Shown here one piece after another: positions 1 through 8,846 of a stretch of 64,000 nucleotides of DNA (position 1 is the stretch's first letter; the number at the start of each line of letters is the position of its first letter). The notes below the pieces were generated by a model, which saw only the letters and a program-made list of their open reading frames with translations, searched no databases and had not been told where the DNA came from. The translations under genes and the position numbers were made by a program. The stretch is from a virus. Location: positions 107,041 through 171,040 of IMG/VR virus record IMGVR_UViG_3300024324_000009; one strand, 5' to 3'.

Positions 1-623
1 GCACATTCATAAGTTCTTAGCATTTTCCATCCGTTGAGTTCACACTTTAAGAAAAAATCCCAATCAGTGTATGAACCTGTTAAGGTAGGATATTCTATAT
101 CAAAACCTCCACAAGACATATAATTCAACCTACTCATATATATGGGATAGGTAGAGCCTGTGTCTTCAATCAGGTCTTTCCTTTGGGACTTTTCAAACTT
201 CCAAAAACCTTCTAGGTCAAATTTTGCTGGGTCTTTACCACAGTCCTTAATAATAAACTGACTAAACATACTGTTGTAAGGTTCAATCTGGTTAGGTGCT
301 ATGACTGAATTTGTGACATCTAGCTTTCCCAAAATAGTGTCCCATTCCTTGGGGAAAACATTGTCATCATTTGTAATAAGCACACGCTTATTTTTAGCTA
401 AAGACACTCCAAGGTTTTGTGCTCTGGTCATTCCAACATTGTTAGGTAGGACGACAGGGTGTATTTGGCTGTAGTATTTACTGAGAACATCTGTATTGAC
501 CTCAAGGGTTCCATCAACAACAACTAATATCTCGTTGAGTTTTTCCTGTCCTTCAATAACAGACCGTAAACATAAGTCTAATGCTTGAGGAGTCTTAAAT
601 GTTGGTATAATTACACTAATCAT
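1..623 (-). CDS. family 2 glycosyltransferase, C-terminus cut by window edge
   Basis: An open frame starts at the ATG at 623 and runs off the left edge, so the stop and C-terminus are missing. The protein begins with a MISVIIPTFK nucleotide-sugar-binding strand and has a DXD-like NDDN motif near residue 95, the metal/donor site of GT-A enzymes. It would transfer a sugar from a nucleotide donor. It overlaps the next gene by 8 bp and belongs to the glycosyltransferase cluster at the left end. Acceptor and sugar cannot be told. Confidence 0.75.
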   Translation of the reverse strand, partial: MISVIIPTFKTPQALDLCLRSVIEGQEKLNEILVVVDGTLEVNTDVLSKYYSQIHPVVLPNNVGMTRAQNLGVSLAKNKRVLITNDDNVFPKEWDTILGKLDVTNSVIAPNQIEPYNSMFSQFIIKDCGKDPAKFDLEGFWKFEKSQRKDLIEDTGSTYPIYMSRLNYMSCGGFDIEYPTLTGSYTDWDFFLKCELNGWKMLRTYEC

Positions 624-954
624 ATTGTCTGTAGTATTCTCCTGTGTCAATAGTTTTCTTAGAGACACTAAACTTCATTGACATACTGTCTGTGAAAGGT
701 ACGCAAAAAACAGATTCATTTTTAGTGTACCAGCCATATTCGCATTCTGTAGGCTCCCCTATTATAAATACAGGCTTAGAGTCTACCACTATTGCACCCA
801 GATATAAAGGCCTAACACAAACCTGTACAAAGTTGTCAAATAGTTCTATAAAATCTTCTGTGTCTGCCCAGTTGTTCAGAGATTCCTCCGACTTATATTC
901 TGAGGATTCTTTACAAAAGGGGAACATATGTATTATGTAGCGTAACTTATCCAT
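616..954 (-). CDS. hypothetical protein, 112 aa
   Basis: No family recognised. It is acidic with several Cys and Trp residues and has no signal peptide or membrane segment. It sits between two glycosyltransferases, overlapping both neighbours by a few bases (8 bp and 1 bp), so it is probably co-translated with them. Confidence 0.6.
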   Translation of the reverse strand: MDKLRYIIHMFPFCKESSEYKSEESLNNWADTEDFIELFDNFVQVCVRPLYLGAIVVDSKPVFIIGEPTECEYGWYTKNESVFCVPFTDSMSMKFSVSKKTIDTGEYYRQYD

Positions 955-1586
955 TATCTTTTAATGCTTTCATATAATTCGTTTTGTTGGCGTTGCTTAT
1001 TAATCTCTTTACTATGTATTAATGCACATTGTGGATTTTGCGGAAACCCTCCCATTTCTTTGTATCCTACAATTTGTTCGTGGACGTTACCTTCCCATCT
1101 AATGTTGCCGTTATTTTTAAATATTCTTGGCTGATAGTCAGGCCAGTTAATCCATCCGTTTTCATTGATGTTCCAGCTATATTTCTTAACGTCTTCTTCT
1201 GTGTGGCCTTCTACTGTATTGATACGAGGAACATATAACATGTCAACTTCTTCTGTTAGTTGACTTTTCCATATTTCGATTGTTTCCACAGAAGCGTATT
1301 CGTCTGCATCGAAATTTATAATCCAATCTTTATTAGCTAATCCATTGGTAAAATTTTTCATTTCAGCAAACCTTTTATCAAAATGATACCTCATGTATGT
1401 ATCTGCTACTTGCTGTGAGTATTGACGGATATCTACATCTAAGTTTGTCTGTTTTTCTTTTTCTTCTCTAAAAGTATGCACGATAATTATTTCATCATTA
1501 TGTGACCTAACCTGTTTGAGAAGTGGAAGGAGAGTCTTTAGTTCTTTTAACTCGTTATAAACTGTTACAGTGTACGATATGCTCAT
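954..1586 (-). CDS. GT-A type glycosyltransferase, paralogue of next gene
   Basis: 210 aa. The N-terminus MSISYTVTVYNE followed by a DADEY (DXD) motif near residue 94 indicates a GT-A fold transferase. The block WINWPDYQPRIFK near residue 145 is shared with the adjacent upstream protein (WINWPDNQPRIIK), showing a tandem duplication. It overlaps its neighbours by 1 and 4 bp (ATGA). It is short for family 2, so it may be a minimal catalytic domain. Likely role: sugar addition to a virion or host surface glycan (inference). Confidence 0.7.
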   Translation of the reverse strand: MSISYTVTVYNELKELKTLLPLLKQVRSHNDEIIIVHTFREEKEKQTNLDVDIRQYSQQVADTYMRYHFDKRFAEMKNFTNGLANKDWIINFDADEYASVETIEIWKSQLTEEVDMLYVPRINTVEGHTEEDVKKYSWNINENGWINWPDYQPRIFKNNGNIRWEGNVHEQIVGYKEMGGFPQNPQCALIHSKEINKQRQQNELYESIKR

Positions 1587-2185
1587 TGATTCCTCTTATG
1601 GTTTACGGTAGCTAATCTTGGGTCTGGCGTTAAAGCCCCTGACTTTTTAGCCCCTTTAATTGAGATGCCACTTTCCTGCTGCTCCCAGATAAGACCAGAA
1701 CTTTTTTTAATAATTCTAGGCTGATTATCAGGCCAGTTGATCCACCCCTTTTCATTAAGTCTTAATCCGTATCGTTCTTCTTTTTCTTTTTGACTAATTG
1801 TATCATCAATATTTACTCTGGGAGTCCAAAATATATCGTATTCGGGCTCATTCTTGATTACATTGTTCCATAGGGCAAGTGTCTGTGCAGTTAAAAATTC
1901 ATTGGCATCTAACAAGAAAACATAATCTTTAGTAGCTAAGTCACAAACATAGTTTTTTAAGTGAGTTATATCATTTTTATTTTTATAGTTACAATATGTG
2001 TCAAAATTATCCATCAGATATTCTTTGATCTCTACATGGACAGAATCATTCATTTCGTGGTCTTCACGGTAAAGATGCACAGCTATAGTCTCATCTTGAA
2101 CCTTTTTGCAGACTTCTAAAGTATAGTGAAGTCTTTTGACATCATTCAACTCATCTTGTACAACTACAGTATATGATATGGACAT
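1583..2185 (-). CDS. GT-A type glycosyltransferase, tandem paralogue
   Basis: 200 aa, first gene after the promoter at 2216-2243. It starts MSISYTVVVQDE, like its downstream copy, and has LLDANEF in place of the DADEY metal motif (Asp then Asn instead of a second acid). The shared WINWPD-QPRI block confirms paralogy. The changed acidic motif and an altered C-terminus suggest different substrate or weaker activity (inference). Confidence 0.65.
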   Translation of the reverse strand: MSISYTVVVQDELNDVKRLHYTLEVCKKVQDETIAVHLYREDHEMNDSVHVEIKEYLMDNFDTYCNYKNKNDITHLKNYVCDLATKDYVFLLDANEFLTAQTLALWNNVIKNEPEYDIFWTPRVNIDDTISQKEKEERYGLRLNEKGWINWPDNQPRIIKKSSGLIWEQQESGISIKGAKKSGALTPDPRLATVNHKRNQ

Positions 2186-2215
2186 TGGCTTATTTCCTTG
2201 ATAGTAGATATACTT

Positions 2216-2243
2216 ATAATAGGCTTATTCTGCTGTTTGTCAA
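2216..2243 (-). promoter_or_regulatory. promoter TTGACA-16-TATTAT
   Basis: On the minus strand TTGACA (2243-2238) and TATTAT (2221-2216) are 16 bp apart, about 30 bp before the start of the paired glycosyltransferase genes. One of only three such promoters seen left of 25 kb. Confidence 0.6.
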
Positions 2244-2248
2244 GTATT

Positions 2249-3910
2249 TTAAGGCTCAGGAAAAGGTGGTAAATCAGGGCTATAATAACCTGAAATTACA
2301 GACCCCGGGTTGCCTTCACCGGGAAGTTCACCGTACCATTCATCTACCTCTATAATACAGTCAGTGACAACGATAGTATCATAAGCATATACCTTGTTGA
2401 TTTTACCGTTTGCTCTTAGAAATGTCCCATCAGCTTTTTCATACAGTGTTCCTATTCGGAAAGCATCCTGATCTCTGATATCACAGTTGCCGATAAAGGT
2501 GCCAAAATTTACCGTATTATTACTGAAAAGTTCACACTTACCACGAAAAGTTCCTATGTTAATACTGGAGAATATAGTATATAATGTGTTATCTAAATAT
2601 AAATTTAAAGAATCAGCCTTAATATTGGAGTACCTAGCGGTAATAGTGCCTCCCACAATAAGATCATTATTAGCGTTTTCTACATTTAAAGTTGAGCTCA
2701 CTAAGTTACATCCATTATAAATCAGGCCTCCTAGGCCTCCTACAGTAATTGTACTGTCGTGACATTCTATGTTTTGACAAACAAGTTCACCACAAGACAA
2801 TGCTGATATTTCGTTCATAACGATGTCATCATCCACATAAATAGTTTGAGGTGCGGAGACTTTGGTATCATACAATTCAAGACTTGGGAAAACTAGATAT
2901 CCTGCACCTCCTGCTGGTAGATCATAAGCCTTTATGTTGCTGTGGCTATACACGCAGTTTGTACTCATGCTGTCGTAATCAAACACTGGCTCCTGTAGAT
3001 CAGGCCTTTTTACGGGTGGTGCAGACAACTTGGGCCGGTCCTGAGTACCGACCTTGTCATAGGAAACTAAATCCATTTTATAAACTTCAAGGTCTTGAAA
3101 TGTAAGCCTGTACGCTAGCGGTTGTACAAAGTATGCGTGATACCATTGTTCTTCAGCAGTCAAGGTGTTATTAATAAATCTAATTTTTTGGTTCATTACT
3201 GTTTGCTCTACAGGAATACCATCTTCTCTATTTGGTATTTTACTTCTGTCTTGACCATCAATTATTAAATAGCATCCATAGTTTCGTGATTCCATAGGGT
3301 TTTCAAAGCTAGCAAAAAAAGCGGCATCCTCTTCTTCTACTGGAGGTGGAGAATCCAAGTTGATTGCAAAAAAGTTCATATTATTACAAAGTATAGTCCC
3401 TCCATTCACCCAAGAACATATATATGCTTCTCCTTTAGGTAGACCATAAAAACTTATTTCGCATTCATCTAGGATGTTAGTGTAAGATATGTTGTTATTT
3501 ATGGCGTTCACAGCGTCCCAATATTCATAAGACTTGCTGTCTTCATAGTCTGATGCAGGTTCCCACTCACTACTTGTCTGTACTTCTCCTAAAGTCTCTG
3601 GGTCTGAAATACCAAACAACGTACTTGCTTGTGCCTCTGTTCTTAATTCTTTAGGAGTGTCTGATTCTTCTCCGTTTTCATCTTCTTCATAAACACATGA
3701 TGGTACTGGAAACAACTTTTCCATAAAAGTTACACATGCTTGACTATTAGAAAGCCTATATTTGTCTGTAAACGTAACAGACCCTCCTTGTATAAAACAC
3801 CTATTTAAGTCTACAAGATCAAACTCTGATTTTACAGGAAGTGAGAAAGTGCAGTCCTGATCTACCAAGTCTGTAACTGTGGTAAAATTTTCTACTTCAA
3901 ATCTATCCAT
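2249..3910 (-). CDS. beta-rich spike-like structural protein
   Basis: 553 aa counting from the ATG at 3910, which overlaps the upstream stop as TAATG; an ATG at 3919 is also possible. The C-terminal 200 residues alternate short strands and Asn/Gly turns (for example YNGCNLVSSTLNV and YSNIKADSLNLYL) in the way a right-handed beta-helix does, as in phage tail spikes. The N-terminal half is acidic. No catalytic motif is visible. It is coupled to the papain-like protein upstream, so it is probably a virion or surface component (inference). Confidence 0.55.
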   Translation of the reverse strand: MDRFEVENFTTVTDLVDQDCTFSLPVKSEFDLVDLNRCFIQGGSVTFTDKYRLSNSQACVTFMEKLFPVPSCVYEEDENGEESDTPKELRTEAQASTLFGISDPETLGEVQTSSEWEPASDYEDSKSYEYWDAVNAINNNISYTNILDECEISFYGLPKGEAYICSWVNGGTILCNNMNFFAINLDSPPPVEEEDAAFFASFENPMESRNYGCYLIIDGQDRSKIPNREDGIPVEQTVMNQKIRFINNTLTAEEQWYHAYFVQPLAYRLTFQDLEVYKMDLVSYDKVGTQDRPKLSAPPVKRPDLQEPVFDYDSMSTNCVYSHSNIKAYDLPAGGAGYLVFPSLELYDTKVSAPQTIYVDDDIVMNEISALSCGELVCQNIECHDSTITVGGLGGLIYNGCNLVSSTLNVENANNDLIVGGTITARYSNIKADSLNLYLDNTLYTIFSSINIGTFRGKCELFSNNTVNFGTFIGNCDIRDQDAFRIGTLYEKADGTFLRANGKINKVYAYDTIVVTDCIIEVDEWYGELPGEGNPGSVISGYYSPDLPPFPEP

Positions 3911-6009
3911 TAAAAACACCCTTTTCCTTCTAAGTGAATTATGTGATATCCCGGTGGTTTTGCCACATTAACTTTAAGATAACCTAGATATGGTTCCCAT
4001 TGTATATTTATGGTCGCGTTGTTCTCCGAGTCCAGACAGTTTATTGGTATGGCAGATGTCTCTATGTCTTGATGTGCCGTTGCATGTTTATGTGCTCTTT
4101 TCTTAAATGCTCTGTCCTTGTACATATTACCTTCAAGACGATCTAGTTCTCCTTCATTATTAAAGGCTTTACCCCAACCCCATATAAATTCTAAATCTAA
4201 AGGTAGATAGCAGTCTCCTTCAAAGTCCTCGGCCTCACATTCATCGTCTCGTTCATGAGAAGGTATTTTGCAATAAGCCTTACTCTCTGAAAGCAAATCT
4301 GCTGTAACATGAGTAGGGATATTTTGAGAATAGTGCAACAAATCATCTCCCTTGTTACTTTGGGTGAAACGAGGATTAAGAGAGAGAGCAAATAACATAC
4401 CGAAAGCACTTTGTCTTTCAGCACAAAAGTAAGGTAGACAGTTGGGATAAATAGGAACTCCTTGACATCCCTCATACTCTAGTATAACAAAAGGATCAGT
4501 ACAGTCTATTCCTTCGTTGGCTGGGCAAACAGTTTGCCTACAGGCATAATAGTCGCTACCATTCATGTATCTAATCATGTCTTTCAAAACGGTTTCGGTA
4601 ACTAAAAACGAACCGTCTGGTAATGGCCCCCAGTTTGGTTCACCTCCAGTAATCCAATTTCCTAATGGACATTGTAGAACATACACACATTCGTCAAACT
4701 CTAGTCTTCTATCGTCATAGCCTATAATGCTATACATGGTATACCATATTCTATCTGGATATGCTAAACCTTGACTATCTCTTCTATTGGGAAAACCTAC
4801 GTTAGTAAACAAAGCTACGCCTTCTCCGTTCCAGAGTAGTTGCTTTATTGTTCTAAGATATGCTTCGTAGTCACTGGATGAACTTGGCATTCCTGCTTTG
4901 CCGTTTACGCTTACATCTAGCATAAGAGGTACTGTAGCCCTTATTCTTTCTATCTTTTCTTCTTGTTTTAAGTTGGGACTATCAGGATCAGTAGTCTTTG
5001 GCTTCATTGTTTGATAGTTCCAGCCGTTGCGTTCCTGTAGCCATTCAAAGAATAGGCCTTTATCAATAGTGTTTAATCTATCTGCTTGATTGTTTCTGAG
5101 GTTGCATATACCTGAATATTCTCTTCTTTCTAAAACTCCTATGTGATACATTTTTTCATCTTGTCTACCTGATAATAAGTCTCCTCTCTGCGAACCGTCT
5201 TGAGAAGGAACCCAGTATGCGAACTGTATATATCTACCCTCAAATGTAGCAGTTCTATCAAACCCACAACACTCACTATAGTATTCTGGAGTTCCGGGTT
5301 TACAGCAAGGGTCATTTTCAGGAGGTGGGTCTATTGGTGGGCAGCAGCCACACGATCTACACTTTGGCTGGTCTTCACCAGCACATGTTACGCATGAATG
5401 TGCGGCTCCCGGCACACCTTGGGCTCCGGGCCAACAACTCATTACTCCTACTGTAGGAGACCTTACTTCAAGTACGTCTTGTGGTTCTAGAGTTTGTCCT
5501 ACTTCTTCTGCTGATATTAAATCTGGCCCCATCATCAACATATTGTCTGGTATGCTGTTCCATCCCCAGTATGTCATGTATTCAGTAGCCATTCTGTGAA
5601 AACTTTTTGAGAAATTGTTATCTCCTACATAGTGACAAGCCCTCATAGTGTCCGCAGAGTTCCTGAAAGCATGTGCTACTGCGGCTTGTGGGATTGAGCA
5701 ACATTCTTTATAAGCCCCGCCATCTAATTGTTCTAAAAATTTAAATGGCAATACTAATTGGTATTCATGGTCATTATTAGTTGCACTGTATAGTGTAGAA
5801 TCTGCTGCGGCACTAAAGCAAGGATATTTTAAAATAGATACTGCATCAACAATTCTAGCTAGCCAGTAAGCAGCAGAAACTCCCTGTGGATAAGTACCGA
5901 ATACTTCAGAGTTGCTGTTGTCTGCAAAGTAATCAATTTTTCTAGGCGATGTTGGGCTAGGATCACAAGGGTTTCTTGTAAGTGCCTCATATAGTTCATC
6001 TGGAGTCAT
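3910..6009 (-). CDS. papain-like protein with lost catalytic triad
   Basis: 699 aa, paralogous to the intact papain-like peptidase at 8847-9773. Both start with an xPD-[ED]-LY motif, and residues about 405-470 align without gaps to residues 209-270 of the paralogue (GFPNRRDSQGLAY against GFSNKRDSKGFAR; GG-P-WGP-PDGSF shared). The catalytic Cys falls at Ser45/Ala46, the His is Thr424 and the Asn is Cys447, so it should be inactive. A Cys/Pro-rich insertion at residues 190-250 and about 230 C-terminal residues are absent from the paralogue. Probably a structural or binding role in the virion. Confidence 0.7.
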   Translation of the reverse strand: MTPDELYEALTRNPCDPSPTSPRKIDYFADNSNSEVFGTYPQGVSAAYWLARIVDAVSILKYPCFSAAADSTLYSATNNDHEYQLVLPFKFLEQLDGGAYKECCSIPQAAVAHAFRNSADTMRACHYVGDNNFSKSFHRMATEYMTYWGWNSIPDNMLMMGPDLISAEEVGQTLEPQDVLEVRSPTVGVMSCWPGAQGVPGAAHSCVTCAGEDQPKCRSCGCCPPIDPPPENDPCCKPGTPEYYSECCGFDRTATFEGRYIQFAYWVPSQDGSQRGDLLSGRQDEKMYHIGVLERREYSGICNLRNNQADRLNTIDKGLFFEWLQERNGWNYQTMKPKTTDPDSPNLKQEEKIERIRATVPLMLDVSVNGKAGMPSSSSDYEAYLRTIKQLLWNGEGVALFTNVGFPNRRDSQGLAYPDRIWYTMYSIIGYDDRRLEFDECVYVLQCPLGNWITGGEPNWGPLPDGSFLVTETVLKDMIRYMNGSDYYACRQTVCPANEGIDCTDPFVILEYEGCQGVPIYPNCLPYFCAERQSAFGMLFALSLNPRFTQSNKGDDLLHYSQNIPTHVTADLLSESKAYCKIPSHERDDECEAEDFEGDCYLPLDLEFIWGWGKAFNNEGELDRLEGNMYKDRAFKKRAHKHATAHQDIETSAIPINCLDSENNATINIQWEPYLGYLKVNVAKPPGYHIIHLEGKGCF

Positions 6010-6922
6010 TCGTAACCTTTGTTATTGTGTTCTCAGAAGTCTTTTTGTATATCTCTTTTTTTCTAGGTCTTTTATGTTTCCATATGATAGCCAACTGATC
6101 CAAATTTTCTTCTACTATATTGCCACAGATTGAACTGTCGCTATGACAATAAACTTCATTATTTTTAGTAACCACTATTTGTTTAGGAGAATTAATTCCG
6201 TTCACGGTAATAGTAGACATAGTTATAGGATATAGGTTTCCTAAATAGCCAAAAATTCTTTCTAAAGCATGAATATAAGTTGCTACACAAAGACCATGAA
6301 CATCCTGATCTTTGACTGTTCGACCAAGCTCTTTATTATCTATCATAAGCCCTTCTATATAATCTACAACCTCTTTATTAAAATATTTTAAATATGTTTC
6401 AGAACAGCCTGCAAACATAGTGCCTCCAACAAAATGACTATAATTATCGAAAGGTATGCCTAGTTCATCCATGAGGAAGTGTATATAGGGTTTGTGGCAT
6501 CTATCGTGGTTCATCAGCATGGAAAGAGGGCCTATACTATCTATAAAAGGATTATCCAACAATAGACAGTTTTGTCTTAGTATTTTTGGACTACCTAATA
6601 GTTCATATACTAATATTTCTTTCCAGTGGCAGAATCTATGGAGTAGGCTTTTTTTACTATGTATTTTAAAGAAATACTTATAATGCGATGCATATTTTAC
6701 TAGACTTCTTAGAAAGGGCAATATGTCTCCACCGACATTATCTACGTAATCAATCTGAGGATTCAAGTCACTTAACATGGTTACTGTAACATCACAGTCT
6801 ACTGAATCAGGCAGTGTGATATATATATCTACCATGTCTTTAATAGGGAAGAGGTAGTCGTAAAAATATTTTGCTTGATCTTGATGATACAGATGTAAAA
6901 ATACTGCTGTTTTATTTCTCAT
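5996..6922 (-). CDS. RgpF-like glycan synthesis protein
   Basis: 308 aa. An N-terminal FLHLYHQD, then VGGDILPFLRSL and YFFKIHSKKS, match the pattern of rhamnan synthesis F (RgpF) proteins, which take part in surface polysaccharide assembly. No signal peptide. It overlaps both neighbours (14 and 11 bp). A related protein with a HSKGV motif is at 41405-42178. Confidence 0.7.
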   Translation of the reverse strand: MRNKTAVFLHLYHQDQAKYFYDYLFPIKDMVDIYITLPDSVDCDVTVTMLSDLNPQIDYVDNVGGDILPFLRSLVKYASHYKYFFKIHSKKSLLHRFCHWKEILVYELLGSPKILRQNCLLLDNPFIDSIGPLSMLMNHDRCHKPYIHFLMDELGIPFDNYSHFVGGTMFAGCSETYLKYFNKEVVDYIEGLMIDNKELGRTVKDQDVHGLCVATYIHALERIFGYLGNLYPITMSTITVNGINSPKQIVVTKNNEVYCHSDSSICGNIVEENLDQLAIIWKHKRPRKKEIYKKTSENTITKVTNDSR

Positions 6923-7160
6923 TTAATTTATTATACAGTACTAACGCTAGTACACTACCTGCTACACCAGCAAAAATACCTGCTGGTTCTATGACAGAAT
7001 ATGATCCTAGCATATATAATCCTGCTCCTCCCATATATGATCCTATGACTCCTAAAGCTACAGTTTTAATAAATCCAAAGTTTTCTTCGCCGGGAACTAT
7101 AGTTTTAGCTATTGATCCTACAAAAATACCGTATACCGCCCATATAAATAAACTAAACAT
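6912..7160 (-). CDS. GlsB/YeaQ/YmgE-family small membrane protein
   Basis: 82 aa from the ATG at 7160. Three hydrophobic Gly-rich helices with IVGSIAKTIVPG-type spacing match the transglycosylase-associated protein family, a small inner-membrane family of unclear function common in bacteria and unusual in phages. The longer frame to 7181 is less likely because it would overlap the upstream gene further. Confidence 0.65.
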   Translation of the reverse strand: MFSLFIWAVYGIFVGSIAKTIVPGEENFGFIKTVALGVIGSYMGGAGLYMLGSYSVIEPAGIFAGVAGSVLALVLYNKLNEK

Positions 7161-7536
7161 TTGAGGCCTCCAGTAAAGCAATAAGGTCTTCCTCTTTCAT
7201 AGTTGCTGCTTCATCCAATATAGCATTAACTAGAGAAGCTGAATTTTTTTTATAATCTTCAGGCTTGAGTTCTCTCCTTAGTACTCGTTTAATTTTCATC
7301 TTTGTAAACCAGCCTCGTCTCACACTAAAGTTTCTGACACGATTGGCATAAAACATTTTATCTTTATCTTTATTGCACTCTTGTATAATTCTAATAAGAG
7401 TAAGCATCACGCTAATAACCATGATTACAGCTATTACGCTACCATGTTCATCAGACTCTACATTATCATCGGATTGATAGTTCGCCTTTTCTAAAACACG
7501 GGCAGCGATTTCTTTAAGTTTTTCTTGATTTTCCAT
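7153..7536 (-). CDS. hypothetical membrane protein
   Basis: 127 aa from the ATG at 7536, which follows an AGAGAA ribosome site 20 bp after the previous stop; upstream in-frame starts would overlap the preceding gene by up to 70 bp. One transmembrane helix (VIAVIMVISVMLTLI) separates an acidic N-terminus from a basic cytoplasmic domain. Family not recognised. Confidence 0.6.
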   Translation of the reverse strand: MENQEKLKEIAARVLEKANYQSDDNVESDEHGSVIAVIMVISVMLTLIRIIQECNKDKDKMFYANRVRNFSVRRGWFTKMKIKRVLRRELKPEDYKKNSASLVNAILDEAATMKEEDLIALLEASNV

Positions 7537-7555
7537 TATGTTCTCTATACTGGGT

Positions 7556-7789
7556 TTAAGGTTCACAATACTGACAGTTAATTTTTGCAATTCCATCACC
7601 GCTCCAGTACCAGCCTTTGCCCTCACAAACGGGACAATCTTTTCTTTTGTATTTTTCAGCTATCTCTATTGATTGAGAAGCCTTTATAACGGCACCTACT
7701 AATGTAGTAACCGCAGTTGTGCTGTATTTGGGTAGTGTAGATACTGCAACCATAGAAGCAAGTACACCGCATAAAATAACTCTACTCAT
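7556..7789 (-). CDS. small membrane protein with DnaJ-type zinc motif
   Basis: 77 aa. A hydrophobic N-terminus is followed by CPVCEGKGW and CQYC near the C-terminus, resembling a DnaJ CxxCxGxG zinc knuckle paired with a second CxxC. It begins 30 bp after a strongly structured leader (7819-7929), so its translation may be controlled by RNA folding. Function unknown. Confidence 0.6.
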   Translation of the reverse strand: MSRVILCGVLASMVAVSTLPKYSTTAVTTLVGAVIKASQSIEIAEKYKRKDCPVCEGKGWYWSGDGIAKINCQYCEP

Positions 7790-7818
7790 TTGTTCATCCT
7801 ATCTTTCTTGTTAAATAA

Positions 7819-7929
7819 AATAACGCCACTCCCTGAACTTTGTATCAGTTTTGATAATGTCGGGAGGTATGATCCACCTTAATATAAGGACAAAATTATT
7901 TGTGAACCAGACTGTTTAGTGACGTTATT
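7819..7929 (-). ncRNA. candidate structured leader RNA, 111 nt
   Basis: On the transcribed strand AATAACGTCACT (7929-7918) can pair with AGTGGCGTTATT (7830-7819): 12 bp with one G-U. Between the arms are smaller hairpins, ACAAA-TAAT-TTTGT and CCTTA-TAT-TAAGG. The closing stem is followed by a T-rich run (TTATTT) and then the ribosome site of the zinc-motif gene. Possible cis-regulatory element or terminator/antiterminator; no known riboswitch class recognised. Rest of the 7790-7924 gap is otherwise empty. Confidence 0.4.
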
Positions 7930-8086
7930 CTTTCTTAAAAATATTTTTTAGTTTGTCTATAATTGGTCTTTTTTTCTCAGGTTTTGTTATGTCGTCATTA
8001 GGCTGAAACATTTTTAGCAAAGCCAATATAAAGTCGCCAATAATTTTAATTAATCTATTCATAGCAATTTTATCTATGATACTCAT
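7925..8086 (-). CDS. small cationic protein, 53 aa
   Basis: The ATG at 8086 overlaps the upstream stop (TAATG), giving tight translational coupling to the fibre-like gene. The peptide has a hydrophobic middle (IIGDFILALLKMF) and a lysine-rich tail ending LKNIFKKE, an amphipathic membrane-active look. Its stop lies inside the closing stem of the structured leader at 7819-7929. Confidence 0.55.
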   Translation of the reverse strand: MSIIDKIAMNRLIKIIGDFILALLKMFQPNDDITKPEKKRPIIDKLKNIFKKE

Positions 8087-8835
8087 TAGGTCACCTTTGT
8101 ATAAGTTACGGAACTTCCTGTTAAAAGAGCAATGCTGTCATTTCCAACAAAATTATGATTTGTAACTATCTCTAGTTGTAGAGTTAAGTCTCCACCAGAA
8201 TCATTCTTTACATAGAACTGTTGTTGTGAAGTGACTGTGCATGGTACATTAAATATAGAAGACGGATTATTTCCAAAACTAACCCAAGTACCAGTATTTG
8301 CAATTTGCTGAGTAGCGTCCTGATGGAGTTCTAGGTGCTCTTTTGATATTGCTTCATAATGCACCCAGTTTCCTCTTGTAATAAATTGGTCACTATCAAG
8401 TCCTCCACTTATAGCAGATTGTTGAGTACTAGTCAAACCGTTTCCTATATTAAAAACAAAATGAGTGCTTACCATATACTGAGTACCATCAGCAATGGTT
8501 TGTGCTAATTCTAGTGGCGTAATAATGGTATTCTGTGCAAGAGAGTAGTTTTGTGTGGCTACCTTGATAGGAAATATGTCTTGACCAATGGTGTCCGTAG
8601 CAGCAGATATAGTTACTGTCTCAGGACTGTCTGCATCTGGTGCAGCATTTGTTGTCAAAGTTACACCGTCTCCTTGTACCAGTAAGTCACTTGGTTTGAC
8701 TGACTGTGCAACAAAACGATTGACATCAACCTTCATAGTTTCTGGTACATCACTAACTCCTGTTACTACACAGAGCAAGTCATCTGTAGCTATAGTAGGT
8801 GCTTCAGGCAATTCTGTAATCTTAGCGTCTGCCAT
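8086..8835 (-). CDS. tail- or head-fibre-like protein
   Basis: 249 aa. The N-terminus MADAKITELPEAPTIATDDL is the attachment-domain pattern of phage fibres (ITELP...). The rest is rich in Thr, Ser, Asn and Gln with many short strands, ending GSSVTYTKVT. No enzymatic motif. It lies directly after the papain-like peptidase and is probably a virion appendage involved in host contact. Confidence 0.65.
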   Translation of the reverse strand: MADAKITELPEAPTIATDDLLCVVTGVSDVPETMKVDVNRFVAQSVKPSDLLVQGDGVTLTTNAAPDADSPETVTISAATDTIGQDIFPIKVATQNYSLAQNTIITPLELAQTIADGTQYMVSTHFVFNIGNGLTSTQQSAISGGLDSDQFITRGNWVHYEAISKEHLELHQDATQQIANTGTWVSFGNNPSSIFNVPCTVTSQQQFYVKNDSGGDLTLQLEIVTNHNFVGNDSIALLTGSSVTYTKVT

Positions 8836-8846
8836 AATTTATCCCT

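Noticed and set aside
4197-4475. 92-codon minus frame
   Set aside because: Lies wholly inside the 699-aa papain-like gene in another frame and shows no domain.
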